This document shows, piece by piece, positions 8,385 to 16,146 of a stretch of DNA of 64,000 nt. Origin of the DNA: CAWIHA01 sp963835855 (GTDB lineage Bacteria > Acidobacteriota > Terriglobia > Bryobacterales > Bryobacteraceae); contig CAWIHA010000003.1 of NCBI GenBank assembly GCA_963835855.1, forward strand, positions 81,597 through 145,596, given 5' to 3'. Position numbers and translations under genes: made by a program. The notes below the pieces were generated by a model that saw only the letters and a list, made by a program, of their open reading frames with translations, was not told the origin of the DNA and searched no databases. Numbering within the stretch: the stretch's first letter is position 1; every line of letters starts with the position of its first letter.

Positions 8385-8975
8385 CTAGGCATCTTCCTGC
8401 GGCGCCTTGTTGTTCGCTGCCGCAGCGGATGTGAACTCTAATGCCCGATTTTTCGGCGCGTAGGTGACGCGCTCGCCTTCCACGGTTGCGAACGGCGTGA
8501 GCGAATGCGGCTGGGTGCGGCCCGCGCTGAGGATGTGCTGGACGGGAATGCCGCGCGCCGTCAGGGCGTCCGCGATCAGCGAGCGATGGCAGCGCCACGG
8601 GACAGCTTCCGCGCACATGATCGCGACACGCTCCACACGCGCCATCGCAATGAGCTTGTTCAGGCCCGCATCGAACTCCGCTGTCAGCATGTAATCGGCG
8701 AAGCCGCGGAACGATGCGCTACGCCAGGCGGTGTTCGGCGAATCCTTGCGCGCGTGGCGCAACCCCCCGAGCTCGCGCAGGTGCGTGTAATGGATGCGGC
8801 GGTTGTGCAGGGTCCCGGGAAGGACGTTGCGGTTGAACTGCGGATTGTGGCGCGAGCGCGGCACCGTGCGGACATCGACCAGCCGCTCGATTCCCTGCGC
8901 CCGCAATGAATCAATGAATTGTTCGAGCGAACGCGTCGAATGGCCGATGGTCCAGATCGTTGGCGGAAGCCCCAC
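8385..8975 (-). CDS. DUF488 domain-containing protein
   Basis: Member of the widespread DUF488 family; function unknown. It has the family N-terminus TIWTIGHSTRSLEQF, then LVDVRTVPRSRHNPQF, and the conserved cysteine/histidine motif MCAEAVPWRCHRSLIAD. Length 196 aa. It ends at a TAG, but the same frame stays open past the stop for 24 protein-like codons to a TAA at 8310-8312, so a recent nonsense change near the C-terminus is possible. Transcribed toward egtB with 155 bp between them. Confidence 0.8.
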   Translation of the reverse strand: MGLPPTIWTIGHSTRSLEQFIDSLRAQGIERLVDVRTVPRSRHNPQFNRNVLPGTLHNRRIHYTHLRELGGLRHARKDSPNTAWRSASFRGFADYMLTAEFDAGLNKLIAMARVERVAIMCAEAVPWRCHRSLIADALTARGIPVQHILSAGRTQPHSLTPFATVEGERVTYAPKNRALEFTSAAAANNKAPQEDA

Positions 8976-9216
8976 TGCACTTTCATCGTAGCGCGGGCGT
9001 CAAGGCTGCTTGCGGCGGGATACTCAGTTGCCATCGCAACAACCGGTCTCTGGTCCTCGCGTACCTAGAGACCTGAATAGGAGTAATGGGGGGAACGAAG
9101 CCGGATCGCATACCACCGGTATAGTACGCGAGCGCGATGGCTCATAATGCTAGAAACGCTTGACTTTATGGGTTTGATCCTGCAAAATGAAGGCAGGTAA
9201 TTTTGTGTGCTTGTGC

Positions 9217-9222
9217 TATGAT
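9217..9222 (+). promoter_or_regulatory. Extended -10 promoter for the PBP gene
   Basis: TGCTATGAT fits the extended -10 consensus (TGnTATnAT) 30 bp upstream of the transpeptidase start at 9253. No convincing -35 box is visible. A second candidate, TTGACT with CAAAAT 17 bp later, lies just upstream at about 9158-9186. Confidence 0.4.
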
Positions 9223-9252
9223 CGGATTGGCCTGAAACATTAGGCCGACTTC

Positions 9253-10443
9253 ATGTTTTTTGCAGATCGCAGCGGCATGCATCGACGGATAATTCTGCGG
9301 ATCGTCTATTTGACAGTCGCCCTGGTGGTCTTCGCCGATTCCACCCTCGCGGCTTCACCTCACCGGAAGAAACACCACCGAAGAAGTACCGTGGCCTCGC
9401 CGCACAGGACGAGCGTCTCGCGGCGAACCACACCCGCGGCGCTGACGCGGCGCACTGTGCGCCGGCGGCGGATGCTGTACAACCCCTGGACCGAGCCGAC
9501 CTACGCCAATTCGACCGACGGAGACAGGATTGACGGCGACGACCTGGTGGTCCGCCGGGCGGCGGTCGAAGCGCTCGGGCCGTATAACGGCAGTGTAGTC
9601 GCGGTAGACCCGAACACCGGCCGTATCCTCTCGATGGTCAACCAGCGAACAGCGCTGACGAGCGGCTTCCAGCCCTGCTCGATGGTGAAGGTCCCGGTCG
9701 CGCTGGCCGCACTGAGCGAGGGTGTGGTTGACCCCACAACACCGGTCCGGCTGTACGGCCGCAGGTACGTGGACCTCACCGAGGCCCTGGCGCACTCGAA
9801 TAACTACTACTTCGCCAACCTCGGCGTAAAGCTGGGGTATGACCGCTGGAGCTCGTACGCGCACCAGTTCGGACTGGGCGAAAAAGCGGGCCTGAATATC
9901 GAGGGCGAGAAGCCGGGCTATTTCGCCCCAGCTCCGCCGAAGAACGGCGGCATGGGCATGATGACCAGCTTCGGGGAAGGCGTCACCGAGACGCCCCTCG
10001 AATTGGCCGCGCTCCTCTCGGCGGTATCGAACGGCGGCACGCTGTACTACTTGCAATACCCGCAGTCGCAGCAGGAAGCCGAAACCTTCGTGCCGCGCGT
10101 GAAGCGGCGCCTGGAGATCTCGCAGCACATCCCGCAGATCAAGCCCGGCTTGATGGCCGCTGTGGAATACGGCACGGCGCGCAAAGCGGTCTACGATCCG
10201 GAAGCTCCGCTTTGCGGGAAGACCGGCACTTGCACCGGGGGCACAACGCACCTGGGCTGGTTCGGGTCGTTCAACGATTTCGGTCAGAATCGCCTGGTTG
10301 TCGTGGTGCTCCTGACCGGCGGGCGCGGCGTGAACGGACCGACAGCGGCGCAAATCACCGGCAACATCTACCGCAAGCTCGAGCAGCAAGGGTATTTCGC
10401 GCAGCAGCCGGCCTTCTCGCCGGCGGTGCTGATGCCCAGGTAA
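9253..10443 (+). CDS. Penicillin-binding protein, transpeptidase domain
   Basis: Serine DD-transpeptidase/beta-lactamase-fold protein acting on peptidoglycan in the periplasm. All three active-site motifs are visible: S143-M-V-K146 (SxxK), S182-N-N184 (SxN) and K323-T-G325. A signal or anchor sequence covers residues 12-34, followed by a very basic linker (about residues 36-73, His/Arg/Lys-rich) before the catalytic domain. At 396 aa it lacks both a glycosyltransferase domain and a long dimerisation domain, so it is a minimal stand-alone transpeptidase. It could be a class B-like PBP or a relative of class D beta-lactamases; a hydrolytic role cannot be excluded. Confidence 0.85.
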   Translation: MFFADRSGMHRRIILRIVYLTVALVVFADSTLAASPHRKKHHRRSTVASPHRTSVSRRTTPAALTRRTVRRRRMLYNPWTEPTYANSTDGDRIDGDDLVVRRAAVEALGPYNGSVVAVDPNTGRILSMVNQRTALTSGFQPCSMVKVPVALAALSEGVVDPTTPVRLYGRRYVDLTEALAHSNNYYFANLGVKLGYDRWSSYAHQFGLGEKAGLNIEGEKPGYFAPAPPKNGGMGMMTSFGEGVTETPLELAALLSAVSNGGTLYYLQYPQSQQEAETFVPRVKRRLEISQHIPQIKPGLMAAVEYGTARKAVYDPEAPLCGKTGTCTGGTTHLGWFGSFNDFGQNRLVVVVLLTGGRGVNGPTAAQITGNIYRKLEQQGYFAQQPAFSPAVLMPR

Positions 10444-10563
10444 GCGCCGGGGCCCTCGTACTCCGGATCAGCAGAAACAAACACAGAGCGGTTCGTGCGC
10501 GCGCCGGCCCAGAGGCTACAGGTAACTCAATGTTGTGCCGGCTGTCCACCGGCAGCGCGCCCT

Positions 10564-11577
10564 TCAGGCCTTCTCAGCGGGCGCCGCCAGCACCCGCTCC
10601 GCCATCGCGAACTTCAGCGCTTCGATTCCCTCCCCCGTCACGCTGGAAATGGCATAGAACGGCAGGCCCTTGGAAGCCGCCATCCGCTCGAGCGCGGCCA
10701 GGCGGGAACGATCCCCGACCGCATCCAGCTTGGTTGCGACCACGATCATCGGCTTTTCCACCAGCGCCTGGCTGAAGCTCGCTAGCTCGCGCATGACCAC
10801 CTCGAAATCGTGGACCGGCTCGCGCCCGCTGCTCTCGGAGACATCCACCAGGTGTGCGAGAAGACGGGTGCGCTCAATGTGCCGCAGGAAGCGCGTGCCC
10901 AGGCCGTGGCCCTCGTGCGCGCCCTCGATCAGGCCGGGAATGTCGGCCACGACAAAGCTGCGCAGATCGGGGAGCAGCACAGCGCCCAGGTGCGGCTCGA
11001 GCGTCGTGAACGGGTAATCGGCGATTTTCGGGTGCGCCGCGGAGATTCGTGAAATCAGCGTGGATTTTCCGGCATTCGGAAACCCGGCCAGGCCCACGTC
11101 GGCGAGCAGCTTCAGCTCGAGCCGCAGCCTCTTCTCCCCGCCCGGATGCCCGGGTTCGTGTTCCGTGGGCGCCTGATGCGTCGAGGTGGCAAAGCGCGCG
11201 TTGCCGCGCCCGCCGCGGCCGCCTCGCGCGGCCACAAACCGGTCGCCGGAATGGGTAAAGTCGTGCAGCAGCTCGCCTGTATCCGCGCCGTAAACAACCG
11301 TGCCCACCGGCACCGGCACTTCAATCGAAGCACCCTCACGGCCGGTGCGGTTGCCACCCTCGCCGTGCCGGCCGCGTTCGGCTTTGTGTTCGGGATTGAA
11401 ACGGAGATGCAGGAGGGTGTTGTAATGCTGGCTCGCGACCAGCGTGACATCGCCGCCCCGGCCGCCGTCGCCGCCGCTCGGGCCGCCGCGCGGGACGTAT
11501 TTCTCACGCCGGAACGCGAGGCAGCCGTTGCCCCCATCGCCCGCCTTGACGTAAATGATTACCTCATCGATGAACAT
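10564..11577 (-). CDS. obgE: GTPase Obg
   Basis: Essential ribosome-assembly and stress GTPase. The 337-aa protein has the glycine-rich Obg fold (residues 1-158, with GDGGNGCLAFRREK and GGPSGGDGGRGGD), then the G domain with P-loop GFPNAGKST, DIPGLIEGAHEG and the switch regions. NKxD is replaced by TKLD (VVATKLDAV), as in many Obg proteins. The C-terminal variable domain is absent. Start at MFIDEV, 11577; the upstream ATG at 11616 adds 13 residues. Last gene of the conserved rplU-rpmA-obgE operon. Confidence 0.95.
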   Translation of the reverse strand: MFIDEVIIYVKAGDGGNGCLAFRREKYVPRGGPSGGDGGRGGDVTLVASQHYNTLLHLRFNPEHKAERGRHGEGGNRTGREGASIEVPVPVGTVVYGADTGELLHDFTHSGDRFVAARGGRGGRGNARFATSTHQAPTEHEPGHPGGEKRLRLELKLLADVGLAGFPNAGKSTLISRISAAHPKIADYPFTTLEPHLGAVLLPDLRSFVVADIPGLIEGAHEGHGLGTRFLRHIERTRLLAHLVDVSESSGREPVHDFEVVMRELASFSQALVEKPMIVVATKLDAVGDRSRLAALERMAASKGLPFYAISSVTGEGIEALKFAMAERVLAAPAEKA

Positions 11578-11646
11578 GTGCGGGATGCGAAGCGGGGGTT
11601 CGAGGCGGCCGGCCAAACGGAACGAGGGGAAACGGCTCCCCGCGCC

Positions 11647-11904
11647 TCAAGATGCGGCGGTCACCGAGATGAACTTGCCGAAGCGGCCGCGGTCGCGGAA
11701 CTCGACCACACCGGTCACCTTGGCAAAGAGCGTATCGTCCTTGCCGCGTCCCACGTTGTCACCGGGCTTGAACTGCGTGCCGCGCTGGCGGACCAGGATG
11801 GAACCGCCCGGCACCGTTTGCCCGCCGAATACTTTGACTCCGAGCCGCTGCGCGTTCGAATCGCGGCCGTTGCGCGAGCTACCTAACCCCTTCTTGTGCG
11901 CCAT
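11647..11904 (-). CDS. rpmA: 50S ribosomal protein L27
   Basis: Ribosomal protein near the peptidyl transferase centre. The 85-aa sequence begins MAHKKGLGSSRNGRDSNAQR and contains the KVFGGQ and GSILVRQRGT signatures. There is no Firmicutes-type cleavable N-terminal extension. It lies between rplU (11 bp upstream) and obgE (69 bp downstream) in the standard order. Confidence 0.98.
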   Translation of the reverse strand: MAHKKGLGSSRNGRDSNAQRLGVKVFGGQTVPGGSILVRQRGTQFKPGDNVGRGKDDTLFAKVTGVVEFRDRGRFGKFISVTAAS

Positions 11905-11915
11905 GCGATGAACTC

Positions 11916-12227
11916 CTAGGCCAGAATATCGGTCACCTTCACCCGTGTGAAGGCCTGCCGGTGCCCGATGGTTCGCTTGTATTGCTTCTTGCGCTTGAAT
12001 TTGAAAACGCGGATCTTGCCGCCGCGGCCATGAGCGACGATGGTCGCCAGAACCTTCGCGCCTGCCAACTCGGCTCCGGCCAGCAACTGGTCGGGTTCTT
12101 TGAAAACGGCTCGCACGCTGTTCAGCTCGAGCTCGGAGCCCACTTCCCCGGGCAGTTTTTCAATCTCGATCGTTTCGCCGGGGGCGACGCGGTACTGCTT
12201 TCCGCCCGTCTCAATCACTGCGTACAT
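11916..12227 (-). CDS. rplU: 50S ribosomal protein L21
   Basis: Large-subunit ribosomal protein, 103 aa, starting MYAVIETGGKQYRV at 12227 and ending with the L21 signature KFKRKKQYKRTIGHRQAFTR. A longer in-frame start at 12278 would add 17 residues not found in the family. First gene of rplU-rpmA-obgE. Confidence 0.98.
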   Translation of the reverse strand: MYAVIETGGKQYRVAPGETIEIEKLPGEVGSELELNSVRAVFKEPDQLLAGAELAGAKVLATIVAHGRGGKIRVFKFKRKKQYKRTIGHRQAFTRVKVTDILA

Positions 12228-12423
12228 AGAAGCCTTCCTGTTTGTAATGCTTGGGGGCCGCCTTAAGTGTGCAGGCACGCCATTACCGCGCGCCGCGAAG
12301 GTGACAACAGCTTATTCTACAACAAGCGAATGGGCGCCTGGCAAGCGGCGGCCAGCCCGCGTTGCGCACGCTGGCCCTGCCGGCACGAGAGGGCCGCGGC
12401 GGGCTGCCGGCGAGCAATGCCCG

Positions 12424-12822
12424 CTACTTGCTCGCGGCCTTGGCCTGGACACGCGCGGCGAATCGCGCCACATCCACCACGAACCGCTCGTGGGTGCCCT
12501 CACCGGCTTTCTCCTTCTCGTCATAGGCCTCGACCCGGCAGGTGACCCTCTGGCCATCGACCGAGATCACCTCGGCTCGAAAGCGCAGCCACATTCCCCT
12601 CGGCGTGGCCGAGAGATGCCTGACGTGCACCAGGGGGCCCACCGAGTCCTCGTCCGGCCCGAGGTGGCTTTTCAGCAGGTTACGGGCGACCATCTCCATG
12701 TAGCCGATCAGGTGCGGGGTCGAGAGCACGCGGGCCGTTTCAAGGCCCAAAAAATCAATCGAGTTCTCGTCCGTCACCATAACCTCTTCTTCCCGTTTCG
12801 CTCCGATAGGGATGCTCGACAT
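12424..12822 (-). CDS. Thioesterase-like hotdog-fold protein (FlK type)
   Basis: Short hotdog-fold protein, 132 aa, resembling the fluoroacetyl-CoA thioesterase FlK group. Features are a V-T-D/E-E-N strand near residue 16, VLSTPHLIGYMEMVARN (substrate-loop helix) and VGPLVHVRHLSATPRGM, followed by the long final strands. Predicted to hydrolyse an acyl-CoA or act as a related binding protein in the cytoplasm; the substrate is unknown. The start codon sits 6 nt after a TATAGT box, suggesting a leaderless mRNA. Confidence 0.72.
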   Translation of the reverse strand: MSSIPIGAKREEEVMVTDENSIDFLGLETARVLSTPHLIGYMEMVARNLLKSHLGPDEDSVGPLVHVRHLSATPRGMWLRFRAEVISVDGQRVTCRVEAYDEKEKAGEGTHERFVVDVARFAARVQAKAASK

Positions 12823-12828
12823 CGCTTA

Positions 12829-12834
12829 ACTATA
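12829..12834 (-). promoter_or_regulatory. -10 box, leaderless promoter of the thioesterase gene
   Basis: Minus-strand TATAGT followed by 6 nt and then the ATG at 12822. If used, transcription would start at or next to the start codon. No ribosome binding site is visible, which agrees. The -35 region is weak. Confidence 0.35.
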
Positions 12835-13040
12835 ATGTTATCAATCAGCCAGCGTAAGCGGGCGCCGGTGGGGCTCAAGAAAATTGAGGGGTAGGCAGCC
12901 GGGAACAGCGCCTACACCCAACAAACCAATCCGCAACCAGCCGAATCCGCCCGGCGTTTTAGGTAAAGACCGCCTTGCTTTCGCGGTGCCGTGGTGTGCT
13001 AGAGTTGTCTTTATCGCTTTTTTCATAGTACGGGCCTGAA

Positions 13041-13790
13041 TTGAGACTATTTGGTTCATTTGCCTCATTGCTGATGGCGGCGCTACTCTTGCAAGCCGGG
13101 ATGCCGGCGAGCAACGCCCCAAATCCGACCACGGAAATCGTCCAGCGCTACTTGTCGGCGATCAAAGAGGAAGAAGGGCATGCGCAGCCCGTGTCCATGG
13201 AAGTGGATATCGATGCCAAGCTGCCCAAGCTCAAGAAGCACGGCCGCTTGCATGCACTGAAGTTCATCAGCAAAGTCGGCCAGATTTTTTATCGCAGCCC
13301 GCGGTACGAAGGCGACAACACAGTGAAAAAAGAGGTGATCGGCAGGTATCTGCAAGCGGAGCTGCAGGCCCGCAGCGAATTGGGCACATCGGTTGCGATC
13401 ACCCCGCCCAACTACAAGTTCAATTACAAGGGCGTGACCGATTACGCCGGCATCCCCGCCTATGTGATCGAGTTGACTCCCAAGAAAAAGCGGGCCGGTT
13501 TGTTTCGCGGCGAGCTCTGGGTGGACCAGAACACCTGCCTGCCTTTGCGCGAATGGGGCGAGCTGGTCAAAAATCCTTCGGTGTTTCTCAAGAGCGTTTA
13601 TTTCGTTCGTGACTATTACATCCGCGACGGGATGTCGGTGCCGCGGAGGCTAATCAGCGACGTCGATACACGGCTGGTGGGCAAAGCGCATCTCACGATC
13701 TGGTACGACAACTACCGGGTCGGAGACCAGGGCGCCGCGGTAACGGATAGCCGCCCGGATGTTGCTGAGGCCGATGGTGTTCAGCACTAA
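13041..13790 (+). CDS. Secreted LolA/LppX-like protein of unknown function
   Basis: Exported protein of 249 aa, TTG start, with a signal peptide MRLFGSFASLLMAALLLQAG. The body (TEIVQRYLSAI, KFISKVGQIFYRSPRYEGDN, NYKFNYKGVTDYAGIPAYVIELTPKK and GELWVDQNTCLPLREWG) looks like the outer-membrane lipoprotein-sorting/LolA-like beta fold that binds lipid. There is no lipobox cysteine. It lies just upstream of the hopanoid operon on the same strand (81 bp gap), so a role in lipid handling is possible but only inferred. Confidence 0.5.
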   Translation: MRLFGSFASLLMAALLLQAGMPASNAPNPTTEIVQRYLSAIKEEEGHAQPVSMEVDIDAKLPKLKKHGRLHALKFISKVGQIFYRSPRYEGDNTVKKEVIGRYLQAELQARSELGTSVAITPPNYKFNYKGVTDYAGIPAYVIELTPKKKRAGLFRGELWVDQNTCLPLREWGELVKNPSVFLKSVYFVRDYYIRDGMSVPRRLISDVDTRLVGKAHLTIWYDNYRVGDQGAAVTDSRPDVAEADGVQH

Positions 13791-13877
13791 TCTGCCACCG
13801 TTCGATTGCGAAATCGGGCATTCCTGGCGACTCTCTTGTGTTTAGCTGAGTGCGTGCCGTAAGCTCAATGAGTGCCC

Positions 13878-15350
13878 ATGCGGACACTGTTTCTGAATCC
13901 ACCTTCGTTCGACGCTTTCGATGGCGGGGCGGGCTCGCGCTGGCCGGCCACCCGCGAAATTGAATCCTATTGGTATCCGGTCTGGCTCTGCTACCCGGCC
14001 GGTATGCTCGACGACAGCAAAGTCATCGACGCGCCGTCACACAAGATCTCGCTCGAGCGGACCGTTCGGATGGCGGACAATTTCGAGCTGCTCGTGCTCT
14101 TCACTTCGGCGCCGGGTTTTCACGTGGACGTCCGCATCGCCGAAATGATGAAGGACACGAACCCGAAGCTGAAAGTGGCTTTCGTCGGTCCTCCGGTCAC
14201 GGTCAATCCCGAGGGGACCCTGCGTGCGTCGAAGGCAATCGATTTTGTGGTGCGCCGTGAGTTCGATTACCAGATCGCGTCGTTCACACAGGGCCAGCCG
14301 CTGGAGGAGCTGCCGGGCGTCAGCTACCGCGTGAACGGCGGTTTCCGGCATACGCCCGACGGCGGCTCCATCGAGAATCTGGATGAGCTGCCGTGGGTGA
14401 CTAAGGTCTACAAGCGCGACCTGGACATCACGCGCTACAACGTGCCGTTCCTGTTGAACCCATTCATCGCGTTCTACACGACGCGTGGCTGCCCGGCCAT
14501 GTGCACGTTCTGCCTATGGCCGCAGACCCACTCCGGCCACCGCTGGCGGACGCGCTCCTCCGGCGACGTGGCCCATGAGGTCCGCTACGCGCTAGAGACC
14601 TTCCCGAACCTGAAGGAGATCTTCTTCGACGACGACACGTTCAACTACCGCAAGGCCCGCACCATCGAGCTGTGCAACAAGCTCAAGCCGCTGCACTTCA
14701 CCTGGTCGTGCACATCGCGCGTCACCACCGATTATGAGACGCTCCGGGCGATGAAGGAAGCGGGCTGCCGGCTGCTGGTCGTCGGCTACGAAACGGCCGA
14801 GCCGCAGATCCTGAAGAACATCAAGAAGGGCGCCACGGTTGAGATGGCGCTGCGCTTCACCACCAATTGCAAGAAGCTGGGCTTGGTGGTGCATGGCGAT
14901 TTCATCGTTGGGCTGCCGGGCGAGACGCGGCAGAGCCTCCGCAAGACGATCGATTTCGCGAAGCGCCTCGACTGCGAAACCGTCCAGGTCTCGATCGCAC
15001 ATCCTTATCCCGGCACCGAGTTTTACGATTACGCCGTCCGCAACAACCTGATGACGGCCGACTCGCTGACCGACGACGGCGGCCACCAGTTGCCGACCGT
15101 CATCTACCCCGGCCTGGATCGCGGTGAACTGGTGGAGTGGGTCGAGCGGTTCTATGGCGAGTACTACTTCCGCCCGCGCGTGATCTGGCGAGTGATTCGC
15201 AAAGCGATCTGGGACGCAAGCGAGCGCCGACGGCTGTTCAAGGAAGCCAGGGAATACCTGGCGCTGCGATCCAAGCGGAAACAGTTCGTCGCCGAGCAAA
15301 AAGGGGCGGCCGCATTGTGCGCAGCGGAGGCCAAGCGAGTCCCAGAGTGA
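13878..15350 (+). CDS. hpnJ: Hopanoid biosynthesis radical SAM protein HpnJ
   Basis: B12-binding-type radical SAM enzyme of the HpnJ family. In proteobacteria hpnJ is required, with hpnI and hpnK, to form bacteriohopanetetrol cyclitol ether. The 490-aa protein starts MRTLFLNPPSFDAF. It has an N-terminal cobalamin-binding-like fold (residues 1-170), then the cluster cysteines C205, C209 and C212 in RGCPAMCTFC, followed by the radical SAM barrel (KEIFFDDDTFNY, GDFIVGLPGETR). GTG at 13872 is an alternative start. Its stop overlaps the next gene by 4 bp (GTGA). Confidence 0.88.
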   Translation: MRTLFLNPPSFDAFDGGAGSRWPATREIESYWYPVWLCYPAGMLDDSKVIDAPSHKISLERTVRMADNFELLVLFTSAPGFHVDVRIAEMMKDTNPKLKVAFVGPPVTVNPEGTLRASKAIDFVVRREFDYQIASFTQGQPLEELPGVSYRVNGGFRHTPDGGSIENLDELPWVTKVYKRDLDITRYNVPFLLNPFIAFYTTRGCPAMCTFCLWPQTHSGHRWRTRSSGDVAHEVRYALETFPNLKEIFFDDDTFNYRKARTIELCNKLKPLHFTWSCTSRVTTDYETLRAMKEAGCRLLVVGYETAEPQILKNIKKGATVEMALRFTTNCKKLGLVVHGDFIVGLPGETRQSLRKTIDFAKRLDCETVQVSIAHPYPGTEFYDYAVRNNLMTADSLTDDGGHQLPTVIYPGLDRGELVEWVERFYGEYYFRPRVIWRVIRKAIWDASERRRLFKEAREYLALRSKRKQFVAEQKGAAALCAAEAKRVPE

Positions 15351-15784
15351 GCGAACACCTCCGTCTTAAGACGCGCGTCCTGACCGCAGTTGTCATCCTC
15401 GCCAACGTTTTCGGAAACTTCCTCATGGGCTGGGGCCTGAAGCACCGCGGCGTGGCGCTGGGCTCTTCCGCCCTCGAATACTTGGTAGTGCTATTCAACC
15501 CGTGGGTCGCGGCGGGCGTCCTGCTTCTCACCCTTTGGATGCTTTCCCGCATGGCGCTGCTGAGCTGGGCCGACCTCAGCTACGTGCTCCCGGTCACCTC
15601 GATTGGCTACGTCCTCAACGCGGTGATGGGGCGGTTGTTTTTGGCCGAGCACATCAGCGCCGCGCGATGGTCTGGCACGCTGCTGATCGTCGCTGGCGTC
15701 GCGCTAGTCGGCTCGACCGCCATCCAAACTACGAAGCCTGGCGCCCGTGCGTCTGTGGAAGAGGAGTGCGTGACTCCGCCATGA
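15347..15784 (+). CDS. Half-size EamA/SMR-like membrane transporter, subunit 1
   Basis: Small integral membrane protein of 145 aa with four predicted helices (TAVVILANVFGNFLMGWG, FNPWVAAGVLLLTLWMLSRMA, LSYVLPVTSIGYVLNAVM and WSGTLLIVAGVALVGS). It matches one EamA repeat of the drug/metabolite transporter superfamily. GTG start overlaps the hpnJ stop, and its own stop overlaps the next 4-TM gene. Such pairs work as dimers; ArnE/ArnF, which flip undecaprenyl-phosphate-aminoarabinose, are the obvious model. A role in moving hopanoid lipids or their sugar donor is inferred from context. Confidence 0.78.
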   Translation: MSEHLRLKTRVLTAVVILANVFGNFLMGWGLKHRGVALGSSALEYLVVLFNPWVAAGVLLLTLWMLSRMALLSWADLSYVLPVTSIGYVLNAVMGRLFLAEHISAARWSGTLLIVAGVALVGSTAIQTTKPGARASVEEECVTPP

Positions 15785-16146
15785 AGAGCTGGATCTTGGT
15801 TGCGATCATCGTGGGAGCAACGGCCCTCGCCGATATGTTGCAAACCCTCGGCATGCGGCGGCACGGGGAGATCGAGGATTTCCGCCTGGGCGCGCTGGGC
15901 CGCGCTGGCGCGAGCCTAACACGCAACTGGCACATCCTTGCCGCCGTGGGCATGATGGCGGTCTCATTCTTCGCGTTCTTGACACTGCTTTCCTTCGCGG
16001 ATTTGAGCTTTGCCGTGCCGGCGACCGCGGCCACCTACGCGATTGAGACGATCGCCGCCAAGTACGCGCTCAAAGAGCAGGTCACCTGGAGACGGTGGAC
16101 GGGCGCCGGACTAGTTGCCTGCGGCGTCGCACTGCTCGCGCTGTGA
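15781..16146 (+). CDS. Half-size EamA/SMR-like membrane transporter, subunit 2
   Basis: Second 4-TM protein, 121 aa: helices ILVAIIVGATALADML, HILAAVGMMAVSFFAFLTLL, DLSFAVPATAATYAIETIAA and GAGLVACGVALLAL. It shares the motif order of the preceding gene, including the conserved WRRWTGAGLVACGV end, but little sequence, as expected for the two halves of a heterodimer. ATGA overlap with the upstream gene and GTGA overlap with hpnI make the four genes one translationally coupled unit. Confidence 0.78.
   Translation: MKSWILVAIIVGATALADMLQTLGMRRHGEIEDFRLGALGRAGASLTRNWHILAAVGMMAVSFFAFLTLLSFADLSFAVPATAATYAIETIAAKYALKEQVTWRRWTGAGLVACGVALLAL

Noticed and set aside
9355..10389. 344-aa minus-strand open frame opposite the PBP gene
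   Set aside because: The plus frame carries the SxxK, SxN and KTG motifs; the antisense frame shows no recognisable domain.
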